From NCBI RefSeq assembly GCF_001610835.1, contig NZ_CP011270.1, positions 2,560,001 through 2,624,000 of the forward strand: a DNA stretch of 64,000 nucleotides. The letters are read 5' to 3'. Shown here piece after piece: positions 8,653 through 17,321 of the stretch. The notes beneath the pieces were generated by a model, which was not told where the DNA came from, did no database searches, and was given only the letters and a program-made list of their open reading frames with translations. The position numbers and the translations under genes were made by a program. Within the stretch, counting starts at the first letter, position 1. The number at the start of each line of letters is the position of its first letter. This DNA is from Planctomyces sp. SH-PL14. GTDB lineage: Bacteria > Planctomycetota > Planctomycetia > Planctomycetales > Planctomycetaceae.

Positions 8653-9212
8653 CCTCGATCACCGTCGGCCGACTCGGCGTGACGCACGTCCTGGAGGACC
8701 TGCGGGTACGTCTGCCCAAGAAGGCCATCGCCGTGGCCCGACGCGGCCTGCGGGCGGCAGTCGAGGAGATACGGAAGGGAATCGCCGCAGCCGTCCCCAA
8801 GGCCCGTACGCGAGGCCACAGCGAAGTCAGCGTGCAGCAGGCGATCGGCGGCCGGGTCTGGTCCGACGCCCGATCCAAGATCAACGCGAAGGTCGGTGTC
8901 GGCGTCGGGAAGAAGCGAGGGACCTATCGGCCGAATGCCGTGTTCCTGGCGACCGGCACACAGGTCCGATGGACCGGTTCGAAAGGCATCCGGGAGAAGA
9001 TCACGGAGCGGGTCGGCCGGGGGAAGCAGTTCAAAACGCGATGGGTTCGCGGCCGGACAGAGCAGACCGGGAATGCCCGAAAGTACCGCGGTCGAGTGTT
9101 GAAGTCGGGGATGGTTCCCCGCGGAGTTGGAAACGCCCTGCCCCTGGCTCGGCGGAAGTTCGTCGAAACCTGTAATCGCGCCTTCAAGAGGGCGGGAAAG
9201 TTGAGTCCCTGA
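8649..9212 (+). CDS. HK97 gp10-like minor tail / tail completion protein
   Basis: A 187-residue, strongly basic protein. The start at ATG 8649 is chosen because it overlaps the preceding stop (ATGA) and AAGAGG lies five bases upstream. A long N-terminal helix (KKAIAVARRGLRAAVEEIRK) followed by Lys/Arg-rich loops with Gly-Thr turns is typical of the gp10 family, which closes the tail at the neck. Its place between two small completion proteins and the tail tube agrees. Assigned from pattern and context only. Confidence 0.5.
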   Translation: MTSITVGRLGVTHVLEDLRVRLPKKAIAVARRGLRAAVEEIRKGIAAAVPKARTRGHSEVSVQQAIGGRVWSDARSKINAKVGVGVGKKRGTYRPNAVFLATGTQVRWTGSKGIREKITERVGRGKQFKTRWVRGRTEQTGNARKYRGRVLKSGMVPRGVGNALPLARRKFVETCNRAFKRAGKLSP

Positions 9213-9700
9213 TGCTCTCCAACCTTCGGATTTCCGCTCAGATCGCCGCCACCCTTTCGGCATCCCGCGTTGACGGGTCGGCCCCCAAGGTCGACTACAA
9301 CGCCGGGCTGTTCAAGAAGGTCCCGAGCGACGCGAACCTGCTCTACACGAACGGTTTCGCCATCCCGACGGCGAACTCGCAAAGCCTCGACCTCTCCGGA
9401 AGCCTACTCGACGCCCTGGGGGTGTCGTGCGTCTTCGCGAAGGTCTACGCGGTCGAGATCGTGAACCTCTCGACGACGACCGGTCAGAACATTCAGATCG
9501 GCGGCGACACGAACCACGTCCCGCTCTTCGGTGCGCCAGCGGACTATCTGACGATCGGCCCGAATGGCGTGTTCCTCGCGGCCAACTGCCTCGACGGCTG
9601 GACGGTCACCGCCAGCACCGGCGACGTCATCAAGATCGCCAACTCGGCCGGCGGCCAGACCATCAACGTCGCCGTCGCGATCCTCGGCAAGACCGCCTGA
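9212..9700 (+). CDS. Phage virion-associated protein of unknown function
   Basis: A 162-residue protein whose ATG overlaps the previous stop by one base. The sequence is beta-rich and uncharged, with a lambda-like jelly-roll feel (LSTTTGQNIQIGG, FGAPADYLTIGPNGVFL). The pattern resembles small decoration or tail-accessory proteins but I recognise no family. Co-directional and tightly packed with tail genes. Confidence 0.5.
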   Translation: MLSNLRISAQIAATLSASRVDGSAPKVDYNAGLFKKVPSDANLLYTNGFAIPTANSQSLDLSGSLLDALGVSCVFAKVYAVEIVNLSTTTGQNIQIGGDTNHVPLFGAPADYLTIGPNGVFLAANCLDGWTVTASTGDVIKIANSAGGQTINVAVAILGKTA

Positions 9701-9757
9701 TAGCCCGAGGCCCGCCCCTTTCCTCCCTGACCTCGATCACCCGCAGGAGTTCGATTC

Positions 9758-10252
9758 ATGACCCTTCCATTCGGCGGCGCCGACCACAGCCAGAACATCT
9801 TCCTCCGCGTCTACCTGGGGTCGGACGGAAAGGTGTTCGAGGAGGCCGGCGAGGCGTCCTACATCGGCGTCACCCAGGTCCGCGAGCCGAATGCCAAACC
9901 GATCCGCGTTCCGGTCCCCCACACGGGCTCCACGTTCGTGGAAGCGATCAACATCCCCGTGGTCGATCAGGGGGACATGACGGCGGAATTCTTCTGCGAG
10001 AAGGCCGACGCGACGCATCTGGCCATGCGGCAACTGCTCGTGACCCGCCCCGCGCCGAAGCTCTGGTACGAAGTTGTCTATGTGCCCTTCGCGGATGGCA
10101 CCGACGACGAGCTCGACGAGGCGAACGAGGTCGTCCTGTCCCGGTTCAAGGCGACCTGTATGGACTTCCCGCGAACCGCCCAGGAGCGGCAGGCCCTCAA
10201 GGGGACCGTCCAACTCCAGCTCGACTCGATTCCCGAATACGACCCGGATTGA
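9758..10252 (+). CDS. Major tail (tube) protein, putative
   Basis: A 164-residue protein with AGGAG ahead of its ATG. It precedes the G/GT tail-chaperone pair and the tape measure, which is where siphoviruses encode the tail tube subunit. The acidic C-terminus and alternating beta-strands (DMTAEFFCEKADATHLAMRQ then APKLWYEVVYVPFAD) fit a tube protein. No direct family signature is seen, so the name comes from position. Confidence 0.55.
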   Translation: MTLPFGGADHSQNIFLRVYLGSDGKVFEEAGEASYIGVTQVREPNAKPIRVPVPHTGSTFVEAINIPVVDQGDMTAEFFCEKADATHLAMRQLLVTRPAPKLWYEVVYVPFADGTDDELDEANEVVLSRFKATCMDFPRTAQERQALKGTVQLQLDSIPEYDPD

Positions 10253-10300
10253 TCCCGCGTCCGGTCACGCTCTTCCCCCTCTCCCAGGAACACGGCCCCC

Positions 10301-10753
10301 ATGCTCTCTCGCGACGAGATTCTTCGGTCTGCCACCCGCCGCTACGCCACCGTCAAGGATGTCCCCGGCTGGGGCGATGTCTGCCTGCGGTCCCTGACCG
10401 ACTCGGAGCGGTGGGCATACTGGGCAGACCGGTTCGCCGATGACGGGAAGAACCTCACGCAGGTGACCCATGAGCGGGGCCCGCGGCTGCTCGTCCTGAT
10501 GATCGTGGACGCTGAGACTAAGGATCTCGTCTTCCAGAAGGACGATTGGCAGGCCCTCGACCACATTCCGAAAGAAACCCTCGACCCGCTCCTCGACGAG
10601 GCGTGGCCGCTCAGCGGATGCGAGACGAAAGCCACCAAGGACAAGGGCGAAGTCGCAGACGTGGACGAGCAAAAAAAAACAGGCTCTTCCACAAGCGACG
10701 AATCGCCTGGCAGCTCACCCGAGACTACCCCGGCTGGCCAATCGGACTGCTGA
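10301..10753 (+). CDS. Tail assembly chaperone, short (G-type) product
   Basis: A 150-residue product read without frameshifting. It begins MLSRDEILRSATRRYATVKD and has a compact alpha/beta part of about 115 residues, then a Ser/Glu/Thr-rich low-complexity tail after the A9 tract. Tail chaperones of this type bind the tape measure protein and recruit tube subunits. The unstructured tail after the slip site is what is expected when the real function of the downstream DNA lies in another frame. Confidence 0.75.
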   Translation: MLSRDEILRSATRRYATVKDVPGWGDVCLRSLTDSERWAYWADRFADDGKNLTQVTHERGPRLLVLMIVDAETKDLVFQKDDWQALDHIPKETLDPLLDEAWPLSGCETKATKDKGEVADVDEQKKTGSSTSDESPGSSPETTPAGQSDC

Positions 10754-11091
10754 CCGGGGTCTACCCCTGGGACGTCGACGCGATGCTGTCCCTGATGGGG
10801 GAGGAGCGATTTGAGCAGATCGTGGCGGCGTGGTCTGTGGAGCCCTGGGGCGAGCACCGTCAGGACTGGCGTTTCGCCGGCCTTCTCGCCGCCTTCGGCA
10901 AGGAGTCCGCCCCGGACATGTTCTACCCCACCGGCTTCAAGCCGCTACCGGCGGAGCCGACGAGACGACCGCAGACAGTCGAGGAGGTGCGTCGCACCCT
11001 CGGCCGCTACGGCAACCGTCCCTCCAGGCGACCGCCGACAGGTCCGACGTCGAAGAAACCGCCCCGCAACCGCAAACCCCTGAGGACATAG
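10301..11091 (+). CDS. Tail assembly chaperone, -1 frameshift (G-T type) fusion product
   Basis: About 263 residues made by reading 10301-10678, slipping back one base at A AAA AAA (10672-10678) and continuing from 10678 to the TAG at 11089-11091. The -1 frame after the slip reads NRLFHKRRIAWQLTRDYPGW and continues with well-formed helices (DAMLSLMGEERFEQIVAAW), while that frame has no good start of its own. This matches the G/GT arrangement of lambda-like tails, where a small fraction of fusion protein links tape measure and tube. The conserved frame change just ahead of the tape measure gene makes this one of the firmer calls in the window. Confidence 0.85.
10672..10678 (+). promoter_or_regulatory. 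Programmed -1 ribosomal frameshift slippery heptamer
   Basis: Nine consecutive A residues (10671-10679) give the heptamer A AAA AAA in the zero frame CAA AAA AAA ACA. Both tRNAs can re-pair fully after a -1 slip. GC-rich sequence follows within 10 bases and could add a stimulatory structure, although I did not find a perfect stem. Confidence 0.8.
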
Positions 11092-11092
11092 C

Positions 11093-12889
11093 ATGGCCGA
11101 CATCGTCTATGACCTCGCGGCGGACACAGCCAAGTTCGAAGCGGGGATGCTCAACGCGGCGGCCGGTCTCGAGAAGTTCTCCGCGGCGACGCGTGAGGAC
11201 CACACCTCCGGGCTGATCCGCAAGCTGCAGCAGCTTGAGGCCGAAACCAGCCAGCTCAAGGGGGAGTTCACTGCGGCGGAACTCGCCGTGGCCAAGTTCG
11301 CGAAGCAGGACGGCGTCTCTCCGGAAATGATCGCTCGGCTGCGGCAGGCCCACGTCGAACTGGAGGCCCAGAAGAAGCAGCTTGAGGCGAATGCCGCCGC
11401 AGAGAAGAAGGCCGCAAAGGACAAGGTCGACGCCGAGAAGGCCGCCCAGGACGCCATCGCCGCCAAGAGGCAGCAGGCGGACCAGATGGCGGAGGCCCGA
11501 CGGACCGCCCAGCAGCGAAAGGACGATGCGAACGTCGCGCGGCAACTGGAGATGCAGCGGCAGGCTCAGCAGGTCAAGGACAGCCTGCAGACCCGTGAAC
11601 AGCTCCTCGCCAAGGAACTCCTGCGGCTCCAGGAACTGCATAACCGCGGCTTGCTGACGGAGATCGAACTCAAGAAGGCGAGCGCGTCGGCCCGCGTGTC
11701 TGTCGGGGGCGGGTTCAACGGTGCCAAAGGAGGCTTCATCGCCCAGCAGGGGGCGATCGGTATGCAGGACGCGATGTCCGCCTACTCGGTCTCTGGAAGT
11801 GCTGGGATGGCGGTCTCCGCAATGGGGAACAACGCCATTCAGATGGCGAGCCTGTTCAACCCGATCGCGGGGACCATCGCGGCGATTACGGTCCTGGCCG
11901 TGCAGCTCGGAATCGCGTTCGGCAAGTCGAAGGACGAGGCGGCCAAGCTCAAGGCGGAAGTCGAAGGGATCGGCAAGGCGGTCGATCTGTGGAAAATGAG
12001 CGGCGACGACATCCTGAAGCAGCTCCCTAAGGAACAGGAGAGCCTCGCCAACAACAAGAAGGTCGACGATCGCATCGGCGGCGAGATCGCACGCCGACAA
12101 GCCGAGCGGGACAAGCTCGCCGCGGAGATCGAAAAGGACAAGAGGGCGTTCGTAGCGAAGTACGGCCCCGCCGCAATACCTCGCCACGATCGTCAAGGAG
12201 AGCTCGACCAACAGGACTCGTTCCTGGCTGGCCTCAAAGAGCATCAAGAGAAGCTGAAGGCCGAGATTACCGCGCAGCAAGTCGCGATTGATCTGGCACA
12301 GCCGGAGTTTCGGGCAGCCGGCGGCGTGGAGGGGACTCCCGAGTGGGAGGCCCGGACCGACAAAGAGCACGCCGCCGCGATGGGCGAGATGACGGCGTCG
12401 GGCGAGCTCCAGCGAATCGAAGAGGAGAAGCAGCTCAAAAAGAAGGCGGCCGACGAGGAGAAGAAGCAGAAAGAGGAACTCCTGGCCCTGATGAAGCAGG
12501 AGCAGGAGATTCAGAAGCGGCTCGCCGAGCAGGAGGCCGCCGCCGCGAAAGCCGTGAAGGACTCGCTGATGACCAATCAGCAGCGGGCCGACATGGAGGC
12601 CGATCGCCTGCTCAAGATGGAAGCCAAAGGGCTCCTCAGCCGCAACGACGTCGTCGGGGCGATGCAGAAGTACATCGGCGGCATGTCTGCCCCGCCGACG
12701 ATCGCTCAAGGCCTTGTCCGCGGGTCCGTCGAGGAAGTCCGGGCAAGCCGACTGGACGCAGCACGCTCCGAACAGCGGGAGATGATCGACAAGCAGGTTG
12801 AGACGACTCTGGCGATCCGTGAACAGACGGTCGAGATCCGGGCTCTCAAGAACAAATACGAGGCCCCTGAGACCGGGAGCGAAGCATGA
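11093..12889 (+). CDS. Tail tape measure protein
   Basis: A 598-residue protein starting two bases after the chaperone stop. Residues 40-200 are a long Lys/Glu/Gln/Ala coiled coil, residues 236-276 a Gly/Ala/Ile-rich hydrophobic segment, and residues 280-540 a second coiled coil. This layout is typical of tape measure proteins, which fix tail length and may act in DNA ejection. It is short for the class, which predicts a rather short flexible tail. It directly follows the G/GT pair, as in other siphoviruses. The stop overlaps the next ATG. Confidence 0.85.
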   Translation: MADIVYDLAADTAKFEAGMLNAAAGLEKFSAATREDHTSGLIRKLQQLEAETSQLKGEFTAAELAVAKFAKQDGVSPEMIARLRQAHVELEAQKKQLEANAAAEKKAAKDKVDAEKAAQDAIAAKRQQADQMAEARRTAQQRKDDANVARQLEMQRQAQQVKDSLQTREQLLAKELLRLQELHNRGLLTEIELKKASASARVSVGGGFNGAKGGFIAQQGAIGMQDAMSAYSVSGSAGMAVSAMGNNAIQMASLFNPIAGTIAAITVLAVQLGIAFGKSKDEAAKLKAEVEGIGKAVDLWKMSGDDILKQLPKEQESLANNKKVDDRIGGEIARRQAERDKLAAEIEKDKRAFVAKYGPAAIPRHDRQGELDQQDSFLAGLKEHQEKLKAEITAQQVAIDLAQPEFRAAGGVEGTPEWEARTDKEHAAAMGEMTASGELQRIEEEKQLKKKAADEEKKQKEELLALMKQEQEIQKRLAEQEAAAAKAVKDSLMTNQQRADMEADRLLKMEAKGLLSRNDVVGAMQKYIGGMSAPPTIAQGLVRGSVEEVRASRLDAARSEQREMIDKQVETTLAIREQTVEIRALKNKYEAPETGSEA

Positions 12890-13770
12890 CCTGCACCGTT
12901 CACGGCCAGAAACACACCGGCGGCCTGCAGCAGCAGAAAGGCGCGATCAGCGGCACAGAGTCCTGGATCGTGCGGAGCGACGATCCGTTCAACGACCGCG
13001 AGCCCCAGGTCCTGGCGGCACTCGGTGTCAGTGAAGGCGATCTCCACCCGGACGCGTTCTACGGCAACCGTGGCGTGACGTGCCGCGGCGTGATGCCGAA
13101 CCGGGACGGAGAGCGGCACCTCGGCCTCTGGGTCGTGAACCTCAACTGGGGCAACGGGGCGGAGTCGAAGCAGGAGAAAGAGCGTCGGCTCATTCCGAAC
13201 CCGCTGGAGCGCCCCCCGACGATCGAAGGCATCATCGTCCGGGAGACGAAGCCGGCCCTGAAGGACTCCGAGGACCGCGCTTACGAGAACACGGCCGGCG
13301 ACCCGCTGGAGATGACGGAAGAAGTGGAGCGGGACCAGATTCGCGTCCGGGCGAACCTGCCGATCGTCCCCGCCTGGTACGGCGCCCTTCGCCGGACCAA
13401 GAACAAAGACCCGATCTACATCTCCGATCCGATCCGCGCCGTGTTCCCCGAGGGAACGGTGCGGTTCATTCCGATGGGCTTCTCGAACCAGCGGACGGAG
13501 AACGACATCGAGTTCGTCGAAGTCAATTTTGTTCTCGACACCAACCTGGACGGCTGGGATCTGGAGATCGCGAACAAGGGCTTCAACATGCTCCGCACCG
13601 CGGACGACCGGTCGACGAAAGAGCCGATCACCGTCAAGGGGATGCCGATTCAGCAGGCCCATTGGCTCAACCCGTCGGGGCTCCTGACGACCACGCCGAC
13701 CTACATCGAGCGGAAGCCGTTCGCCGAGGCGGACTACGACCCCATCCAGGAAATCCTCGACCGAGCATGA
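12886..13770 (+). CDS. Phage tail-tip protein of unknown family
   Basis: A 294-residue protein, ATGA-coupled to both neighbours. In tail-gene order the slot after the tape measure is taken by distal tail or baseplate-like proteins. The sequence begins with a Cys/His pair (TCTVHGQKHTGG) and is otherwise beta-rich with many charged loops. I recognise no motif; the structural role is inferred from context. Confidence 0.55.
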   Translation: MTCTVHGQKHTGGLQQQKGAISGTESWIVRSDDPFNDREPQVLAALGVSEGDLHPDAFYGNRGVTCRGVMPNRDGERHLGLWVVNLNWGNGAESKQEKERRLIPNPLERPPTIEGIIVRETKPALKDSEDRAYENTAGDPLEMTEEVERDQIRVRANLPIVPAWYGALRRTKNKDPIYISDPIRAVFPEGTVRFIPMGFSNQRTENDIEFVEVNFVLDTNLDGWDLEIANKGFNMLRTADDRSTKEPITVKGMPIQQAHWLNPSGLLTTTPTYIERKPFAEADYDPIQEILDRA

Positions 13771-16100
13771 GCGACGGAGTTCTAGTCCCGAGGTCGGTCT
13801 ATGACGTCCTCCTGCAGATCGTGCGTGAGCGGACGATCCAGACGGGTGCGCAAGGGCAATCGCCAGCGGCGAATGTGCTTCCGCTGCATCACGCCTTCGC
13901 GACTCAGCAGATCAACTCCAAGACGTGCGGTGTCGTCCGTCTCGATTCGATGGACTCCTCGGAAACGGTCAACGCCTACAACCCGGGCGGCATGATCGCT
14001 CAGGACCGCCGCGTAACCGTGTTCTTCTCCCGGGGGATCGAGGTCAGCCGGTGCGAGGGAGCGGAACTCCCTGGCGTGGAGGGACAGTGGGAGATCATCC
14101 GCGGGCTGAACGAAGACGATGAGACGTTCGGCTACGACCTCCGCGGGGTGTCGTGCGACGACTGTTACGAAGGGACGGTGAGCGAGGACTGCGCGTCGGT
14201 CGGCTGCTGCCGGATCAATGAGATTCGGCAAGGCTTCTGGGGAATGTATCTGGCCCCCAGCGAGCCGGACGCACCGAACATCTACTGGGAGAATGCCTCC
14301 CTCGCCTCGCGGTTCTATCACGTCGGGAACTGCATATGGGAAACGAAGACGTTTTCCTGGTACGACCCGGACGCCTGTGACGCTCGGTACAAGTACGTCC
14401 TCAATCGTCCTCTGCGGAAGCTGACGATGGAGCTGGCGTCGGGGACGCCCTGCAAGGAGATCGTCGCGGAGTGGGAATTCGCCGACGAGGAGCGGTTCAT
14501 CGACTGCCTCTGCGCTTGGCGTCTGCGGCGAACGAAATGGTCCGAGGCCCTGAGTCCCATCCCGTGCGAGATCCTGATCTCGGCGAAGGTCTACCCGCCG
14601 GACGAGTTCTTTGGCTGCGACCGCTGCACGACGGAGCTCGCCGAGCAGACGATCAACTTCCCATCGGAGATTTACGCGGACCTGTCCCCGGCGCCGGACC
14701 GCTTCGGCTACCTGACGGGAACGCCGCCCCGGATCCCCATTGAGCAAACGCCGGCCGGGTGGCAGGGGAACTACACCCTGCGGGACGACATCCCGTTCAT
14801 GCTCTATCCGGCCTTCGCCAACTTCGATCCGGATCCGGAGAACGAAGGCTTCGACCTGTGCAATCGCCGCTGGGCGTACCATTACATCTCCGAGGCCTGC
14901 GAGTCGGAGGAGTACCGGCCGGAGGGAACGGGGACCGGCACGGGCACTGGAACCGGGACTGGAACGGGTGGCGGTTACAACCAGTGCGAAACGCTCGGCT
15001 ACCCCTTCGCGTGGTCGAACGGGCTGATCGTCTGGATCTATGACGACCTCTTGGCCGAGGAGCGGCGTTTCAAGCTCAAGGCAGAGATGGTTTCGCGGGA
15101 CTGGACCCTGGGAAGCCCGGGACCGTCGGAGTTCGCGAACTTCGAATCGGAGGTCTGGTATGACTGCGAACTGCTCAAGCGGATGATCGACAACGGGGAG
15201 ACATTCGCCCTCCCCTGCGTCTCTGTGGGCTCGCTCGACGACCGATTCACGGTCGAGGACTTCGGCGACCTCGCAATCACCTTCAAGCCGAAGAACCTGC
15301 TTGCGGCCGGTGACGGCAAGAACTGCGGGGAAGGCGGGACGGGCACCGGGACTGGAACCGGAACGGGGACTGGCACAGACACCGGAACGGGAGACGGAAC
15401 CGGCACTGACACTGGCGGGGGCGGCGGCACCGACACCGGCGGCGGAGGTGGGACGGGGACCGGAGGAGGTGGCACCGGGACTGGTGGGGGAACGGGAACC
15501 GGAGGCGGTGGCACAGGAACGGGCGGAGGAGGGACCGGCACGGGTGGCGGCGGAACTGGTACGGGGGGAACTGGAGGCGGGGGCACGGGCACCGGGGGCG
15601 GAACTGGGACCGACACGAGCTCCGAGGATCCGACCGGCGCCTGCTGCTTCGAAGGCTGGGGCAATGCGACGAACTGCCTTGATGGCGTGACGAATGCCCA
15701 GTGCCAGACCCTCGGCATCAGCAACCGCGTTTTCACGCCCGACGCAGCGTGCGGTGACATCGAATGCGGCTCGGGTGGGGGCGCCGACTGCGACGCCTGT
15801 CACGACGCCTCCCTCACGATGGAGTCTCTGTACGGCGGCGGAAACGCGATCGTCACGAACCCGATGGCGGGGCTCCGCCGGTGGGTCTGGGACTTCGTGG
15901 TGGAGGGGCGGACCTGGAGTCTGTTCCTCGACTGCACCGGGACCGGGGACTACGTCGCGGCCCTCTTCATCGCCGGGGGCCCGTGCCACGGCTACCAGAC
16001 CTTCAACAGCCTGTCGGTCCTCGACTGCGACCCGCTCTCGATCACCGTTTCCTTCACCGACTGCGAAGGCGGTTCGCACACGTTCTTCTGTTTTGACTGA
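13767..16100 (+). CDS. Large Cys-rich phage tail protein with Gly-Thr linkers
   Basis: The start at ATG 13767 overlaps the previous stop (ATGA) and gives 777 residues. Three globular parts are joined by two Gly-Thr linkers: a short one (about residues 386-403) and a long one (about residues 523-617) made of GTGTGT and GGGGTGT units. The first part is Cys-rich (CDDC, CC, CDRC). The C-terminal part starts with TGACCFEGW and has Cys spacing like planctomycete GACC repeats. No enzyme motif seen. Gly-Thr spacers would let domains swing, as in an adhesion or host-range protein. The repeat tract is prone to length change. Confidence 0.6.
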   Translation: MSDGVLVPRSVYDVLLQIVRERTIQTGAQGQSPAANVLPLHHAFATQQINSKTCGVVRLDSMDSSETVNAYNPGGMIAQDRRVTVFFSRGIEVSRCEGAELPGVEGQWEIIRGLNEDDETFGYDLRGVSCDDCYEGTVSEDCASVGCCRINEIRQGFWGMYLAPSEPDAPNIYWENASLASRFYHVGNCIWETKTFSWYDPDACDARYKYVLNRPLRKLTMELASGTPCKEIVAEWEFADEERFIDCLCAWRLRRTKWSEALSPIPCEILISAKVYPPDEFFGCDRCTTELAEQTINFPSEIYADLSPAPDRFGYLTGTPPRIPIEQTPAGWQGNYTLRDDIPFMLYPAFANFDPDPENEGFDLCNRRWAYHYISEACESEEYRPEGTGTGTGTGTGTGTGGGYNQCETLGYPFAWSNGLIVWIYDDLLAEERRFKLKAEMVSRDWTLGSPGPSEFANFESEVWYDCELLKRMIDNGETFALPCVSVGSLDDRFTVEDFGDLAITFKPKNLLAAGDGKNCGEGGTGTGTGTGTGTGTDTGTGDGTGTDTGGGGGTDTGGGGGTGTGGGGTGTGGGTGTGGGGTGTGGGGTGTGGGGTGTGGTGGGGTGTGGGTGTDTSSEDPTGACCFEGWGNATNCLDGVTNAQCQTLGISNRVFTPDAACGDIECGSGGGADCDACHDASLTMESLYGGGNAIVTNPMAGLRRWVWDFVVEGRTWSLFLDCTGTGDYVAALFIAGGPCHGYQTFNSLSVLDCDPLSITVSFTDCEGGSHTFFCFD
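14923..14975 (+). repeat. Short Gly-Thr codon repeat
   Basis: About eight GGN-ACN codon pairs (GGGACCGG, GGCACGGG and variants) encode a Gly-Thr linker in the tail protein. The same unit is expanded near 15334. Confidence 0.8.
15334..15615 (+). repeat. Long Gly-Thr / Gly4-Thr codon repeat
   Basis: About 280 bp of GGN/ACN codons with a few Asp codons (GAC) interspersed; the unit drifts from GT to GGGGTGT. Synonymous variation between copies shows that it is not a recent perfect expansion. It encodes a flexible linker of about 94 residues. Confidence 0.85.
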
Positions 16101-16103
16101 CGC

Positions 16104-17318
16104 ATGGGACAGCAACTCCTTCCACGAATGGCCGCCCGGTTGGCTGATAACTCTCAGCCGAAGGCGGAGCGGCTGCGCCTCGCGATGGGCTGGCATCGGC
16201 AGGGCTTCGACTGCGTCGAGGTGATCGCCTTCCTGAGCACGGGGAAGGAAGTCGACGTCGAGGCGATCCCGATTGCTTCGAAGCCCACCCGCCTCTCTCG
16301 TCCTGGCCAGTTCCGCCCGTCCTACGGCGTCGGCCGCCGGGTCAAAGAGGCGATCGGCCTCACGACGACCTGCCCGCTCTGCAACGCGACGCTTGAGGAG
16401 ATGAACAACCTCGGACCGCTCTCGCTCCGCGACCCTGGCCCTCTCCACGAGTACGGCCGCCGGATGCGGAAGAACGCCGAGGCACTGGCCCGGAACACCG
16501 AGCACGCGAACTGGCTGCAGCGGCAGGCCATCTCTATCGGCCTCGCTCTCAAAGGGGTGGCAGGTTCCGAGGAATCGGCCCGCCGGATGATCCTGGAGGC
16601 CTGCGACGCCGAGGACGCCTATCTGGCTAAGCCGGTCACATGGTTTGTTGGTATCCGGACCGCGCCCCGGCAGGAGCCGACGCTGCAGCGATGCGTCGCC
16701 TCGATTGTGGCTGCTGGATGGACGCCGACGATCTTCGCCGAACCGGGGACCGACCTCTCCGGGCTCGAGGAACTCCCGATCGTCCAGCGGCCCCAGCGGC
16801 TCGGCGTCTGGCACAACTGGTACGACCTCCTGAAGGGGGCGCTGACCGGCACGGCGGAGCAGATCCTTACTTTCGAGGACGACGCGATCATGGTTCCCGG
16901 CGCCCGGGAGTTCGTTGAACGCTCCGGGGTCCTCGCCGAACCGCGGCTGGGCTTCGCCTCTCTCTACACGTCGAAGGTCTACCACCAGGAGACGGCCGGC
17001 TGGCACCGGGTCGAGGCCGAGCGACTGTTCTGGGGAAGCGTGGCTCTCGCGATGCCCCGGAGCTCCGTCGAGAAGTTCGTGAAGCATCGAATCGCGATGG
17101 GCTGGAAGGGGATCAAGGGGAACCAGGTCGCGCCGGACATCTGGGGCGGAGACGTCTGCGTGGCGCGGGTCTGCCATGACCTCGGCCTGTCGAAGTGGGT
17201 CCATTCCCCCTCGCTGTGCCAACACGTCGGAGACACGTCCACGATCCCCGGGCATGTTCGGGCGATCGGCAATCGGCGGGCGAAGGCGCTGGCCGTTCTC
17301 ACCGGACCGGAGGAATGA
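16104..17318 (+). CDS. Putative glycosyltransferase encoded among phage tail genes
   Basis: A 404-residue protein. Residues 1-175 are of unknown type with a CPLC pair at 90-93. Residues 177-390 look like a GT-A fold glycosyltransferase: strand TWFVGIRTAPRQ, an acidic EDD triplet at 258-260 after the hydrophobic strand ILTF (metal and sugar-nucleotide binding in this class), AxxMPRSSVEKFV, and a C-terminal PSLCQHVGDTST segment resembling the HxG(x)S element of several transferase families. Gene order would make it a tail accessory. It could modify fibres or host surface sugars. No SD precedes the ATG. The GT assignment is by pattern only. Confidence 0.6.
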   Translation: MGQQLLPRMAARLADNSQPKAERLRLAMGWHRQGFDCVEVIAFLSTGKEVDVEAIPIASKPTRLSRPGQFRPSYGVGRRVKEAIGLTTTCPLCNATLEEMNNLGPLSLRDPGPLHEYGRRMRKNAEALARNTEHANWLQRQAISIGLALKGVAGSEESARRMILEACDAEDAYLAKPVTWFVGIRTAPRQEPTLQRCVASIVAAGWTPTIFAEPGTDLSGLEELPIVQRPQRLGVWHNWYDLLKGALTGTAEQILTFEDDAIMVPGAREFVERSGVLAEPRLGFASLYTSKVYHQETAGWHRVEAERLFWGSVALAMPRSSVEKFVKHRIAMGWKGIKGNQVAPDIWGGDVCVARVCHDLGLSKWVHSPSLCQHVGDTSTIPGHVRAIGNRRAKALAVLTGPEE

Positions 17319-17321
17319 ACA

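Noticed and set aside
15334-15615. Assembly artefact or microsatellite in the Gly-Thr region
   Set aside because: The frame stays open for the whole tract, codons vary synonymously, and a globular Cys-rich domain continues after it.
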